The notes under the pieces: generated by a model | Told to the model about the DNA's origin: nothing | Database searches by the model: none | Seen by the model: the letters and a program-made list of their open reading frames with translations, nothing else | Assembly: GCF_029774175.1 (NCBI RefSeq) | Contig: NZ_CP103834.1 | Location: 506,501 to 570,500, forward strand | Reading direction: 5' to 3' | DNA from: Actinobacillus genomosp. 1 | Lineage (GTDB): Bacteria; Pseudomonadota; Gammaproteobacteria; Enterobacterales; Pasteurellaceae | DNA length: 64,000 nucleotides | Translations under genes and position numbers: made by a program | Part shown: in pieces, positions 1 to 7,278 of the stretch | Layout: each line of letters opens with the position of its first letter | Position numbering within the stretch: the stretch's first letter is position 1

Positions 1-1
1 C

Positions 2-52
2 GATTTTTCTCTTACCGAAGAGATAAGCAGACAGGGCGTATGGCAAGTATAA
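2..52 (+). CDS. possible 3' end of a truncated upstream gene
   Basis: An open frame runs in from the window edge and stops with TAA at 50-52, giving a short tail ending GVWQV. A second frame (1-69, ending IIWRSE) is equally open, so the correct frame is not settled. No family is recognised. The flank lies upstream of the tRNA promoter and should be chromosomal rather than part of the integrated element. Confidence 0.2.
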   Translation, partial: DFSLTEEISRQGVWQV

Positions 53-118
53 TTTGGCGATCTGAATAAAGCACAATTTATAGCAAGTATGTTTTTTATG
101 CGGGTGTTCGCCTAATGC

Positions 119-147
119 TGGACGAACACCTAAAATTTCCCTATAAT
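119..147 (+). promoter_or_regulatory. promoter of the tRNA-Ile2 gene
   Basis: A perfect -10 hexamer TATAAT lies at 142-147. A weak -35 (TGGACG, 119-124) stands 17 bases upstream. The -10 is 17 bases before the mature tRNA 5' end. An inverted repeat (GGTGTTCG/CGAACACC) overlaps the -35 area and may be the terminator of the upstream transcript. Confidence 0.55.
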
Positions 148-164
148 CCAAACTCATTTCTTAT

Positions 165-241
165 CCCCCCTTAGCTCAGTCGGTTAGAGCAGGCGACTCA
201 TAATCGCTTGGTCACTGGTTCAAGTCCGGTAGGGGGGACCA
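165..241 (+). tRNA. ileX: tRNA-Ile2 (anticodon CAU, lysidine-modified type)
   Basis: A 77-nt cloverleaf with encoded CCA (239-241). The acceptor stem is 165-171 with 231-237, the anticodon stem is GGCGA/TCGCT, and the anticodon CAT is at 199-201. The D arm, anticodon arm and variable loop match the minor isoleucine tRNA better than elongator tRNA-Met. In that tRNA, C34 is modified to lysidine by TilS to read AUA. Its 3' end is the integration site of the neighbouring element: the last bases and the downstream flank recur, degenerate, at 12273-12309. The alternative call is elongator tRNA-Met. Confidence 0.8.
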
Positions 242-255
242 ACTTAACTTTTCTA
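239..255 (+). repeat. attL core, direct repeat copy 1
   Basis: The 17-bp CCAACTTAACTTTTCTA starts at the tRNA CCA end and is identical to 12293-12309. Weaker similarity continues about 60 bases to the right (CTTTCGT, TCAAGCCTTGATTTT), so the duplicated segment was probably longer and has diverged. Confidence 0.8.
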
Positions 256-373
256 CTCTTTCGTCTTCTTACGTTTTCTTATTCTCAAGCCTTGATTTTA
301 CTAGCTTTATCGCACTTTTTCATTCTTTTTTCTTACGTATTCTTTCGTATTCATACGTTTACAGCCGTGAATT

Positions 374-427
374 TTAGTTATACATTTAGTTATATGTATC
401 GTATAACTAAAAAAATCGTATAACTAA
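374..427 (+). promoter_or_regulatory. integrase arm-type binding sites (left arm)
   Basis: There are four copies of TTAGTTATAY: 374-383 and 386-395 forward, 401-410 and 418-427 reversed. They end 10 bases before the int start codon. The same decamer occurs twice near the right end (12198, 12210), also 12 bp apart. Repeats confined to both ends of an element next to att are typical of integrase arm sites. The position over the int leader also suggests autoregulation. That the integrase binds them is inference. Confidence 0.65.
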
Positions 428-437
428 AAGGGCTGAA

Positions 438-1655
438 ATGGCGAGATTAACTAAACCACTTACTAATACCGAAATAGAGCGGGCCAAAGCTAAAGAGAAG
501 GAATATACCCTTTCTGATGGTGGCGGACTTTATCTACTTATTAAACCTAATGGGGCTAAGCTATGGCGATTCAATTACTATAAGCCAATCATAAAGAAAA
601 GAGCCTTAATAAGTTTTGGTCGCTATCCGGATATATCTCTACAACAAGCGAGAAAACAGCGTGATGAGTGCTTATCTCTATTAGCGGTAAATGCTGATCC
701 ATTGGAACACCGCCAACAGGTAGAGAGAGAAGAACAAGCTAAGAGAGAAAATACCTTGTTGAAAATTGTTGAACAATGGCACAACAAACGTCTTGATGAC
801 GTAAAGCACGGGGATATTCAAGCGGAAACGTTACGGAAGAATAAGTTGATATTAGATAGGCATATTTTGCCAGCACTAGGACATTTAGCGATAACTGAGA
901 TTAGTCCAAGAATTGTAATTGATGCGCTAGAACCGGCAAAAGAGCGTGGTTTAGGCGATACACTCAAGCGTGCGATTCGATTATTGAATGAGGTGCTGAA
1001 TTTTTCGGTGAATGCGGATTTAATCGAGTTCAACAAATGCCTAAAAGTAAGTGAGCATTTTAGTACACCTAAAGCCGTGAACAACCCAACCATTCCGCCA
1101 AAAGAATTACCAGCTTTTCTAGAAGCCTTAAGAGATGGCAACCTATCACTACAAACCAAGTTATTAATTAAATGGCAGTTACTCACAATTACCCGCCCTA
1201 AAGAAGCGAGCGAAGCACTATGGAGTGAAATAGACTGGGAGGCTAAAACGTGGACGTTACCCGCTGAAAAAATGAAAATGAAGCGTTCTCACGTAATTCC
1301 GCTGAGTAACCAATCTCTACGTATTCTTGAGAAAATGAGAAAGATTACCGGCAATAGCCCTTTTATATTCCAAAGCGAGATAAAGCCAAAGCAGCCGATG
1401 AACTCTCAAACAGCAAATAGAGCAATCAAATTACTAGGCTATGAAGGGCGTTTAACTGCTCACGGTTTAAGGTCGATAGCGTCTACCTACTTGAATGAAC
1501 AATTAGTCAATTATGACGTGGTAGAGGCTTGTTTAGCACACGTTATCAAAGACCAAACCAGAAAGGCTTACAACCGTTCTGATTATCTCGATCAACGAGT
1601 AGAAGTAATGCAACAATGGGCGGATTATGTTGAGAAGTGTTCTATTGGGATTTAG
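438..1655 (+). CDS. int: P4-type tyrosine recombinase (integrase)
   Basis: A 405-aa site-specific recombinase that would integrate and excise the island at tRNA-Ile2. The N-terminal DUF4102-type arm-binding domain (about 5-90) carries SDGGGLYL and ISFGRYPDISL. A SAM-like core-binding domain spans about 105-200. The catalytic domain (about 220-390) has R253 (TRPKEA), H342 and R345 (AHGLR), H368 (CLAH) and nucleophile Y378 (KAYNR). All expected catalytic residues are present. The ATG at 438 follows AGGG at 428-431. The gene sits directly beside attL and reads into the element, the usual arrangement for P4-family integrases at tRNA genes. It appears intact. Confidence 0.95.
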   Translation: MARLTKPLTNTEIERAKAKEKEYTLSDGGGLYLLIKPNGAKLWRFNYYKPIIKKRALISFGRYPDISLQQARKQRDECLSLLAVNADPLEHRQQVEREEQAKRENTLLKIVEQWHNKRLDDVKHGDIQAETLRKNKLILDRHILPALGHLAITEISPRIVIDALEPAKERGLGDTLKRAIRLLNEVLNFSVNADLIEFNKCLKVSEHFSTPKAVNNPTIPPKELPAFLEALRDGNLSLQTKLLIKWQLLTITRPKEASEALWSEIDWEAKTWTLPAEKMKMKRSHVIPLSNQSLRILEKMRKITGNSPFIFQSEIKPKQPMNSQTANRAIKLLGYEGRLTAHGLRSIASTYLNEQLVNYDVVEACLAHVIKDQTRKAYNRSDYLDQRVEVMQQWADYVEKCSIGI

Positions 1656-1700
1656 TAGAGCATTTTCAGAACATGGGGGAATTAACGATTTTTACCTATA

Positions 1701-1878
1701 CTGTATAAATTTATTCCCTCCTCTCTATTAGGAAGCATATTTTTAATAGTCCAATAGTCCCAAACACCCTTTTTAAGGTATGAAGTCATTATATATCAAT
1801 AGGTTAGACGTAAAATCATTGGACTATCATGGGACTAAAATCGCCATTTTGGGACTAAAATACCCCCTTTTGGGACTA
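1701..1878 (+). repeat. 178-bp repeat copy A with iterons (left cluster)
   Basis: This segment matches 10907-11084 with 8 mismatches and no gaps (about 95% identity). It contains six copies of the heptamer GGGACTA or its one-base variant GGACTA with T: reversed at 1747-1753 and 1755-1761, forward at 1820-1826, 1831-1837, 1851-1857 and 1872-1878. It fills most of the 342-bp gap between int and the Fic gene, where no gene is visible. A replication or copy-control site like the ori/crr pair of P4 is the best reading; this is inference. Confidence 0.75.
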
Positions 1879-1997
1879 TTTATTGAAAATTTAGTACGGC
1901 AAATAGGATACTTTTAAGGCGAATTATATTTTACAAACTCAAATGAATACGGAATAATGCGTAAAACAACGCAATTTTAAAAAATTGAGGTATTAAA

Positions 1998-3326
1998 ATG
2001 AAAATGCCAAAACTACCAGCTTATGACGAGTTACTCCAAGCACCAGTAAACCATAATGACTTTTTCAATTACTTAGCTGAATTTAAAGCGACGGATGAGA
2101 AAGGGCGGTATCTTGCGTGGGATAAGTTCAAGCGGGTAAATCCTAATGATAGTTTGCAAAAATGGCTGGCGGTAAAGATGAACCGCAAAACATTACAGAA
2201 AACACTTAAGATAGGCGATATTTCTTTTGCTTTTTGTGTACCTGATAGCTTACAGGCGACACTACATTTCATTGATAAATCAACTGGCGGAAGTGTTGGT
2301 GTGAGTAGCCTCGAGGGCTTAAGTAAGCAAGAACAGGGGCGTTTTTTGTTGAAATCTTTAGTGATGGAAGAAGCGATAACCTCAGCACAGCTAGAAGGGG
2401 CGGTAACAACTCGAAAAGTAGCTAAGGAAATGTTAGAAACGGCAAGAAAGCCAAGAACAAAAGACGAAATGATGATAGTAAATAACTATTATCTGATGCA
2501 AGAAGCCATAGCTCGTAAAGATGAACCGCTTAGCATTGAATTGATTCTTGAGCTTCATCGTATTGCAACGCACAACGCCATTGAAAATAAAGCCGTAGCG
2601 GGAGAGTTTAGGCAAGATGATGAAATTTATATCGCTGATGAATACGGAGATAAAATCCATCAACCGCCAACGCATACCGAGCTAAATCATTTAATGACAG
2701 CTTTTTGTGATTTTGCCAATGATGAACATACGGGAGAGAGTGGGAATTTTATTCACCCTGTAATCAAGGCGATCATTCTTCATTTCTTGATTGGCTATAT
2801 CCACCCTTTCGGAGATGGAAACGGAAGAACCGCCAGAGCCTTGTTTTATTGGTATATGCTCAAAAGCGGATATTGGCTATTTGAGTTTATTTCTGTAAGT
2901 AGATTACTGAAAGAAGCCCCGAAACAATACGCCATGAGCTATATAGATACGGAAACAGACGAGTTAGATATGACGTATTTTCTTTACTATCAAGCCCATA
3001 TCATTAAGCGGGCCATTGCTGATTTAGAAAACTATATCATTAATAAACAGCGTGATTTTAGTAACTTTGTGAGCGTGATAGCGGACTTTACCGCCAAGAC
3101 AAAAATCAGTCATAGACAAATCCAAATTTTGCAAAAAGCGGTTAAAGAAACAGGCTATATCTTCACGGCAAAAGAAATCAGCAATGAATACGGTATATCT
3201 GAGAACACAGCAAGAAGTGATTTAAAGGCGTTATTAGACTTAAACCTACTGGGGCAATTCAAGATAGGGAATGCTATCGGGTATATTTCCCCGAATGATT
3301 TACTAGAACGTCTTAAACGTGCTTAG
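1998..3326 (+). CDS. Fic-domain protein, class II (probable AMP-transferase)
   Basis: A 442-aa protein of the Fic/Doc family, which transfers AMP or another nucleotide moiety to hydroxyl groups on target proteins. The full active-site motif HPFGDGNGRTAR is at 269-280 (H269, R277, R280). The N-terminal inhibitory motif S129-A-Q-L-E133-G matches class II Fic proteins, in which the glutamate blocks productive ATP binding until relieved. A winged-helix-like segment (about 378-425, ISNEYGISENTARSDL) closes the protein. It sits alone between the left iteron cluster and the candidate RNA at 3397-3501, outside the replication operon, so it looks like cargo. A host-modulating or anti-phage role is inference. 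GAGG lies about 8 bases before the ATG. Confidence 0.85.
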   Translation: MKMPKLPAYDELLQAPVNHNDFFNYLAEFKATDEKGRYLAWDKFKRVNPNDSLQKWLAVKMNRKTLQKTLKIGDISFAFCVPDSLQATLHFIDKSTGGSVGVSSLEGLSKQEQGRFLLKSLVMEEAITSAQLEGAVTTRKVAKEMLETARKPRTKDEMMIVNNYYLMQEAIARKDEPLSIELILELHRIATHNAIENKAVAGEFRQDDEIYIADEYGDKIHQPPTHTELNHLMTAFCDFANDEHTGESGNFIHPVIKAIILHFLIGYIHPFGDGNGRTARALFYWYMLKSGYWLFEFISVSRLLKEAPKQYAMSYIDTETDELDMTYFLYYQAHIIKRAIADLENYIINKQRDFSNFVSVIADFTAKTKISHRQIQILQKAVKETGYIFTAKEISNEYGISENTARSDLKALLDLNLLGQFKIGNAIGYISPNDLLERLKRA

Positions 3327-3376
3327 GTAACTGTTTATAAAAACAGGTTTTCCTTTATTAGCACGAAAGAAAACGA

Positions 3377-3382
3377 TATAAT
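3377..3382 (+). promoter_or_regulatory. -10 box for the candidate RNA and the 3520-5016 gene pair
   Basis: A perfect TATAAT lies 51 bases after the Fic stop. A -35 is poor (TTTATT, 3354-3359). Transcription would start near 3389, just before the hairpins at 3397-3486. Confidence 0.4.
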
Positions 3383-3396
3383 ACGCAATATTACAT

Positions 3397-3501
3397 AGCC
3401 TTAAATGGCTTTCCAATTTGAGCAACTAGGAGCGGACTAATTACCCGAGCCGAAAAGAAGCTATCCCTATTAGTTTCCTGTTGCTCACTCTCTTAATAGG
3501 G
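3397..3501 (+). ncRNA. candidate switching leader RNA (C4/CI-RNA-like)
   Basis: A small hairpin AGCC/GGCT (3397-3410) is followed by a long imperfect stem: GAGCAAC (3420-3426) with GTTGCTC (3480-3486), AGGA (3428-3431) with TCCT (3476-3479), and ACTAAT (3436-3441) with ATTAGT (3469-3474). CCCTATTA (3465-3472) can instead pair with TAATAGGG (3494-3501), which breaks the upper stem. Two exclusive folds just upstream of a start codon suggest an attenuator or antisense RNA of the kind used by P1/P4-type phages. The class is not identified from sequence alone. Confidence 0.4.
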
Positions 3502-3519
3502 CAGCGTGTAGGGACGTTT

Positions 3520-4197
3520 ATGAATGGACATTCTCAATTTATTTCTGGTTTAACCAACCGACAAGAACCGCTTATCAGTTTTAAAGAATTGATTTCTTTA
3601 ATTTCCAATTACACTAATAAAACGCTAAGTAAAGTGGCTGATGAACTTGAGGGGGTTTTATTTGGATTTAGGCAGAATAGAAGCTATATAAACTCGTTTT
3701 GTTATTGCACTATTTTTGATCACAGCAATTCCAATAGAGAAATTTATGAGCCAATGGCTGATAATTTTAAAGACGCTTTTGATTATGTAAAAGGGCATTT
3801 AAAAGATGTTATATCTAGAAATAGCTTAGAAATTGAGAATCTAGACTTAATTTTTGTTAGAGCTAGTGAGTTTTCAAATTTGATAAAAAATAACTCAGAG
3901 ATTTTAGAAAAGAGCATAAGCCAGCCTAATATTATTAGCCAAAATAGGGATGAATATATTAGCCTTTATGACCTTTTAGAATGGGCAAATAGTAAATACT
4001 ATGGGAATTTAACAAATACCACTTACGAGTTTTTAGCCCTATTAAAAGAAAATAATCAGACGGTGCCAATTTATCAATATCATAAAGGAATTAAAGACAG
4101 GCTAACAAAACTAGGTGAGTCGCTAAATCAATATTTGAAAGATATTAATAGCAACCACGGGTATAAAAATAATTTATATGATGATACACCGTTCTGA
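3520..4197 (+). CDS. hypothetical protein, satellite cargo
   Basis: A 225-aa soluble protein of no recognised family. The frame is open from a TTG at 3481, but the ATG at 3520 is preferred: AGGGA lies 5-6 bases upstream and the TTG falls inside the hairpin region. The N-terminus (LISFKELISLISNYTN) and the middle look helical, with no membrane segment, signal peptide or catalytic motif visible. It is followed after 9 bases by another gene of unknown function with its own GAGGA site, so the two form a transcription unit ending at the terminator at 5027-5060. The pair lies outside the alpA-helicase operon and may be accessory cargo. Confidence 0.7.
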   Translation: MNGHSQFISGLTNRQEPLISFKELISLISNYTNKTLSKVADELEGVLFGFRQNRSYINSFCYCTIFDHSNSNREIYEPMADNFKDAFDYVKGHLKDVISRNSLEIENLDLIFVRASEFSNLIKNNSEILEKSISQPNIISQNRDEYISLYDLLEWANSKYYGNLTNTTYEFLALLKENNQTVPIYQYHKGIKDRLTKLGESLNQYLKDINSNHGYKNNLYDDTPF

Positions 4198-4206
4198 GGA
4201 AATTAT

Positions 4207-5016
4207 ATGTTAATTGAAGAATGGCAAGCTAAAAAACTCTATATTAATAAAGCTCAATTAGAAAAAGCGTTAGGAGTTTCATTATCTGAATTACCTACAA
4301 AACAATTTAATCATCAAGAACCGTTAGATGATTACTTATTGCCTTATACCTCAATGCCTTATTTTGATGAATATACTTCTATTGCATTGTTACAGGGGCT
4401 TAATCCCGATGAATATCGATATATGGGGAATAAACCTAATTTTCATTCAATACATACGGCATTGTTAGGAGCAATAAAAAAAGGCGAGTTAGGTTTTTCA
4501 ACATACCAAAATGTAGATTTTGATTTTGCTAGCTTGAATATAGAACACAAAGCCCTTGAAAACTGGGCTAAGCATTACGGCTATAAATGGGAATTACCCG
4601 CATATCGTCCATTAACTAGTGAGTATGAAAATTCTACAAATGATGACTCCAATTCTGACGAAGTAGCACAGTTAAAAAACATAATTGAACAGCAAGCACA
4701 ACAGATAGCGGATCTACAATCTCAACTAGAAAACCTGTCAAAACCTAACACGCAAGCGGTAGAATATACTACTATTGAGGACAATACAGAAAAAGGAAAT
4801 AGAATAAGCTCACCGCAAAGGGCTATATTTAGCTTACTTGTTATGAAATGTTATCCTAATCATTCTACACGTAACGAATTATTTAATGCGATAAATGTTG
4901 AACTAAAAAGCAATGGCATTACAACAAAAGACTTAAAATATCCCACCTTAGATAGGCTAATTGATGAGGATTTAAGAATAAACAATCTTTCACCATTCCC
5001 GCCAAAAATCAAATAG
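4207..5016 (+). CDS. hypothetical protein with central coiled coil
   Basis: A 269-aa protein of no recognised function. An N-terminal region (about 1-135, with LLQGLNPDEYRYMG near 61-74) resembles segments common in Pasteurellaceae phage-type hypotheticals. An acidic linker (140-152) leads to a short coiled coil (about 151-177, QLKNIIEQQAQQIADLQSQL). The C-terminal 70 residues (RAIFSLLVMKCYPNHSTRNE) look like a small helical domain. A coiled coil between two globular parts suggests oligomerisation. It is the last gene before a terminator, co-transcribed with 3520-4197. Confidence 0.7.
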   Translation: MLIEEWQAKKLYINKAQLEKALGVSLSELPTKQFNHQEPLDDYLLPYTSMPYFDEYTSIALLQGLNPDEYRYMGNKPNFHSIHTALLGAIKKGELGFSTYQNVDFDFASLNIEHKALENWAKHYGYKWELPAYRPLTSEYENSTNDDSNSDEVAQLKNIIEQQAQQIADLQSQLENLSKPNTQAVEYTTIEDNTEKGNRISSPQRAIFSLLVMKCYPNHSTRNELFNAINVELKSNGITTKDLKYPTLDRLIDEDLRINNLSPFPPKIK

Positions 5017-5026
5017 TTTTCAAATA

Positions 5027-5060
5027 AGCCTTTAATTGTTTTCAATTAAGGGCTTTTTTA
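5027..5060 (+). terminator. intrinsic terminator after the 3520-5016 unit
   Basis: AGCCTTTAATTG (5027-5038) pairs with CAATTAAGGGCT (5043-5054) through a TTTT loop with one G-T pair, followed by TTTTTTA. Confidence 0.8.
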
Positions 5061-5070
5061 TTGCTATATC

Positions 5071-5095
5071 TTTTCAAATAAGGCTTATTTGAAAA
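5071..5095. promoter_or_regulatory. perfect palindrome, candidate operator for the alpA operon
   Basis: TTTTCAAATAAG (5071-5082) and its exact reverse complement (5084-5095) flank a single G. A third copy of the half-site is at 5017-5028, over the end of the previous gene. There is no T-tract, and a one-base loop is poor for RNA, so a dimeric DNA-binding protein site is more likely. It lies 100 bp before alpA, the expected master activator gene of the island. Confidence 0.55.
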
Positions 5096-5194
5096 TGAGT
5101 TTTTAATTTAAAACCTAACTTTTTGAATTATTTAGCCTTTATTTCCACAATACGCCCCGAATGATTAACAAAGAAATCGCAAAGGAGCGTAAGA

Positions 5195-5410
5195 ATGGAA
5201 CATATCCCATCAATCGAAACTAACCAACCTCAAACTATGGCAACTCCGCCAAAGCAATTACTCAATGTTCAAGATGTGCGTACAGTAACTGGTTTATCAG
5301 TTACTACTATCTACAAACTCATGAAAGATGGCGCATTCCCACAGCCGAAAAAATGTGGGCGATCTACTCGTTGGCGTTTAGCGGATATTCAAGCCTATAT
5401 CAATTCGTAG
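5195..5410 (+). CDS. alpA: AlpA-family transcriptional activator
   Basis: A 71-aa MerR-like winged helix protein. LLNVQDVRTVTGLSVTTIYK (22-41) is the helix-turn-helix, followed by the family signature FPQPKK and GRSTRWRLADI. AlpA proteins activate excision and gene expression in P4-like elements and are a hallmark of Gram-negative PICIs. AAGGAG (5182-5187) sits 7 bases before the ATG and supports this start over an internal Met15. It is the first gene of a compact operon running to 10810 and lies just after the palindrome at 5071-5095. Confidence 0.85.
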   Translation: MEHIPSIETNQPQTMATPPKQLLNVQDVRTVTGLSVTTIYKLMKDGAFPQPKKCGRSTRWRLADIQAYINS

Positions 5411-5419
5411 GGGTAGATT

Positions 5420-5800
5420 ATGAGTGCCAATATTACACGTAAAGAAAAGTTAGGAAGCTATTTATTAGCAAGCCGTAACGGTTTTTCTGAACTGGACGGA
5501 ATGAGGGAATTAGGCATCACCAGCGGTCGAAACGAGATCAACGCACTAGAAGCGATTACACAGACTGAATTTATTCGTATTCAAGAACATAACCAAAACG
5601 GAGGTACGCATTTTCGCTATTTCTTAGCGGATAAAACACAAGCGGAGAGATTAATCACTTTCCTAAATGGAAAAGCGGTAAGTCGTAACGCCGCGATTCC
5701 CTATCCGCCAACGGTGGCGGAATCCGTACTTAATCAGTTAGCAACGCCAACGGAAGCGCAATTACAGCACAAAGTACGTAAACCGGTGAAAGGAGTGTAA
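5420..5800 (+). CDS. hypothetical protein in the satellite operon
   Basis: A 126-aa basic protein beginning 9 bases after alpA. The first 75 residues (RKEKLGSYLLASRNGFSELD, then a basic and aromatic stretch HFRYFLAD) look like a small winged helix, plausibly DNA binding. The tail is Pro/Ala-rich. No catalytic motif or membrane segment is seen. Its place between the activator and the rha-terS genes suggests an early regulatory or replication-accessory role; this is inference. Confidence 0.65.
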   Translation: MSANITRKEKLGSYLLASRNGFSELDGMRELGITSGRNEINALEAITQTEFIRIQEHNQNGGTHFRYFLADKTQAERLITFLNGKAVSRNAAIPYPPTVAESVLNQLATPTEAQLQHKVRKPVKGV

Positions 5801-5815
5801 CAGGAGTGATTCAGT

Positions 5816-6091
5816 ATGAAGTGTGAAATAGCCAAGATGAATACGCTATTAATTCAGCACGCATTTGATTACTACGCTGCCGGCAATAAGAACATATTCA
5901 CGTTTAAGAGCCTGTATAACGATGAAGAACCCTACCCGCTTGAGGAGCTTATCACTTGCCTTGCTACGCATATTCAGATTTTAGAAGCGGAACAGCAAGA
6001 AAAACACACCGAGAGCCGGCAGACTTCAATATGGCTATATGCGAAAAGAATTAAGCAATTGGAACTGATTAGAAAGGGAAAAGTGAGATGA
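5816..6091 (+). CDS. small hypothetical protein in the satellite operon
   Basis: A 91-aa helical protein of unknown function. AGGAG (5802-5806) precedes the ATG. The stop overlaps the start of the rha gene (ATGA at 6088-6091), so the two are translationally coupled. One Tyr/Phe-rich segment and an amphipathic Glu/Gln-rich helix (about 55-75) are visible, with nothing diagnostic. The tight overlaps support it being a real gene. Confidence 0.6.
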   Translation: MKCEIAKMNTLLIQHAFDYYAAGNKNIFTFKSLYNDEEPYPLEELITCLATHIQILEAEQQEKHTESRQTSIWLYAKRIKQLELIRKGKVR

Positions 6092-6777
6092 AAGGATTAA
6101 ATGAGCAATTACCGATTGAAGCGGTATTTCCTAAAGTGTTTCGTAAAGAAACCGTTGCAATGACAAACACCCTCAAAGTAGCGGAATATTTCGGAAAACA
6201 GCATAAAAATATTTTGCAACGTCTTGAAAATTTAGAGTGTTCAGAAGAATTTAACCGGCTGAATTTTAAGCCCGTTAAGTACACCGACCAAAAGGGAGAA
6301 AGCCGGAAGATGTTCTTAATGACCCAAGACGGCTTTACGCTTTTAGTTATGGGATTTACCGGTAAAAAAGCAATGCAATTCAAAGAATCCTACATTGCAG
6401 AATTTAACCGAATGAAAAAGCAACTTGATAGCAAAGACCGCTTAAGAGATACGCAACACTTACTTAATGAGGCGATTGATTTCAAACAGCAGACTTCTGA
6501 AAAAGAAGATCCGCACGCTTACAGCCGTGAGAATACTCTCGTTTATTGTGTGGCGTTGGGTATGAGTAAAAAGAAATGGTTATCACAGAATGGCTATCCG
6601 GCAGATGTTGAAATCCGCCAATTTCTCACACCGGAACAACTTGATTTAATCCATTTACTGGTTACGGAAAACGCCACAATGATTAAGTTAGGTTTGGAGT
6701 ACACAGTACGTAAAAATCATTTACAAGCAAGTGCGCTGCATTACTGGCGCAAACTAGCGGCAAATAAGGAAAAATAA
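6088..6777 (+). CDS. rha: Rha family phage regulatory protein
   Basis: A 229-aa protein. Residues about 15-110 form the Rha domain: TLKVAEYFGKQHKNILQRLE, then FMLTQDGFTLLVMGFTG-type residues and KKAMQFKESYI. Rha proteins are lambdoid/P22 phage products; in phi80 and P22 they affect phage growth in IHF-deficient hosts and often accompany antirepressor domains. The C-terminal part (about 140-229) is a separate helical domain I do not recognise. The gene overlaps its upstream neighbour (ATGA) and the downstream terS gene (TAATG), so it belongs to the coupled operon. It is likely a regulator of island or helper phage expression. Confidence 0.8.
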   Translation: MKGLNEQLPIEAVFPKVFRKETVAMTNTLKVAEYFGKQHKNILQRLENLECSEEFNRLNFKPVKYTDQKGESRKMFLMTQDGFTLLVMGFTGKKAMQFKESYIAEFNRMKKQLDSKDRLRDTQHLLNEAIDFKQQTSEKEDPHAYSRENTLVYCVALGMSKKKWLSQNGYPADVEIRQFLTPEQLDLIHLLVTENATMIKLGLEYTVRKNHLQASALHYWRKLAANKEK

Positions 6778-7217
6778 TGACAACAAATGACAACAACCTA
6801 ACACCCAAACAAGAAGCCTTTGCGCTGAAATATGTTGAATTAGGTAACGCAAGCGAAGCATACCGCCAAGCCTACAATACTGATGAAATGAAGTCGGAAA
6901 CCGTCCACCGAAAAGCTAATGAGCTGATGAGTAACGGCAAGATCACGGCAAGGATTGACGAGCTAAAGGCAGAACATCAAGCACGGCACAAGCTGACCGT
7001 TGATGACTTGCTAATTGATCTAGACGAAGCGAGAAACATAGCAAAAGAGAACGGCAATGCTAATGCAATGATTTCCGCCACAATGGCAAAAGCGAAGTTA
7101 TTGGGGCTTGATAAGCCAACGCTAGAAGTAGCGGTAAATGGTACGTTAGATAATATCCCGACAGTTATCGAACTTGTTGCACCTAACTTTGATAACTCGA
7201 ATTCTTGGAGTCCATAA
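6777..7217 (+). CDS. terS: phage terminase small subunit (TerS)
   Basis: A 146-aa Terminase_2-type small subunit. The N-terminal helix-turn-helix has the typical LTPKQEAFALKYVELGNASE (8-27), AYRQAY and TVHRKANELM pattern. The central helices (VDDLLIDLDEARNIAKENGN) match the oligomerisation region. TerS recognises pac DNA and hands it to the large subunit. No large terminase gene is present in the element, so this TerS would have to redirect a helper phage's TerL, as SaPI TerS does. The start overlaps the rha stop (TAATG). This gene is the main clue to a packaging-diversion strategy. Confidence 0.85.
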   Translation: MTTNDNNLTPKQEAFALKYVELGNASEAYRQAYNTDEMKSETVHRKANELMSNGKITARIDELKAEHQARHKLTVDDLLIDLDEARNIAKENGNANAMISATMAKAKLLGLDKPTLEVAVNGTLDNIPTVIELVAPNFDNSNSWSP

Positions 7218-7220
7218 AAA

Positions 7221-7247
7221 CGCCCTCAAAGCGACACTAAGAGGGCG
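7221..7247 (+). other. hairpin between terS and the next gene
   Basis: CGCCCTC (7221-7227) pairs with GAGGGCG (7241-7247). No U-tract follows on the plus strand (AGAACAAAAATTT), so it is a weak terminator at best. It may be a pause or processing element within the operon. Confidence 0.4.
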
Positions 7248-7278
7248 AGAACAAAAATTTAAAAAAGGTATTTAACCA

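Noticed and set aside
208..423. Open frame of 71 codons after the tRNA
   Set aside because: It starts inside the tRNA gene (MVTGSSPVGGTN is the translated T arm) and continues through attL and AT-rich arm-site DNA; no ribosome-binding site.
3481..3519. TTG start at 3481 for the first cargo gene
   Set aside because: It falls inside the RNA stem and lacks a ribosome-binding site; the ATG at 3520 has one.
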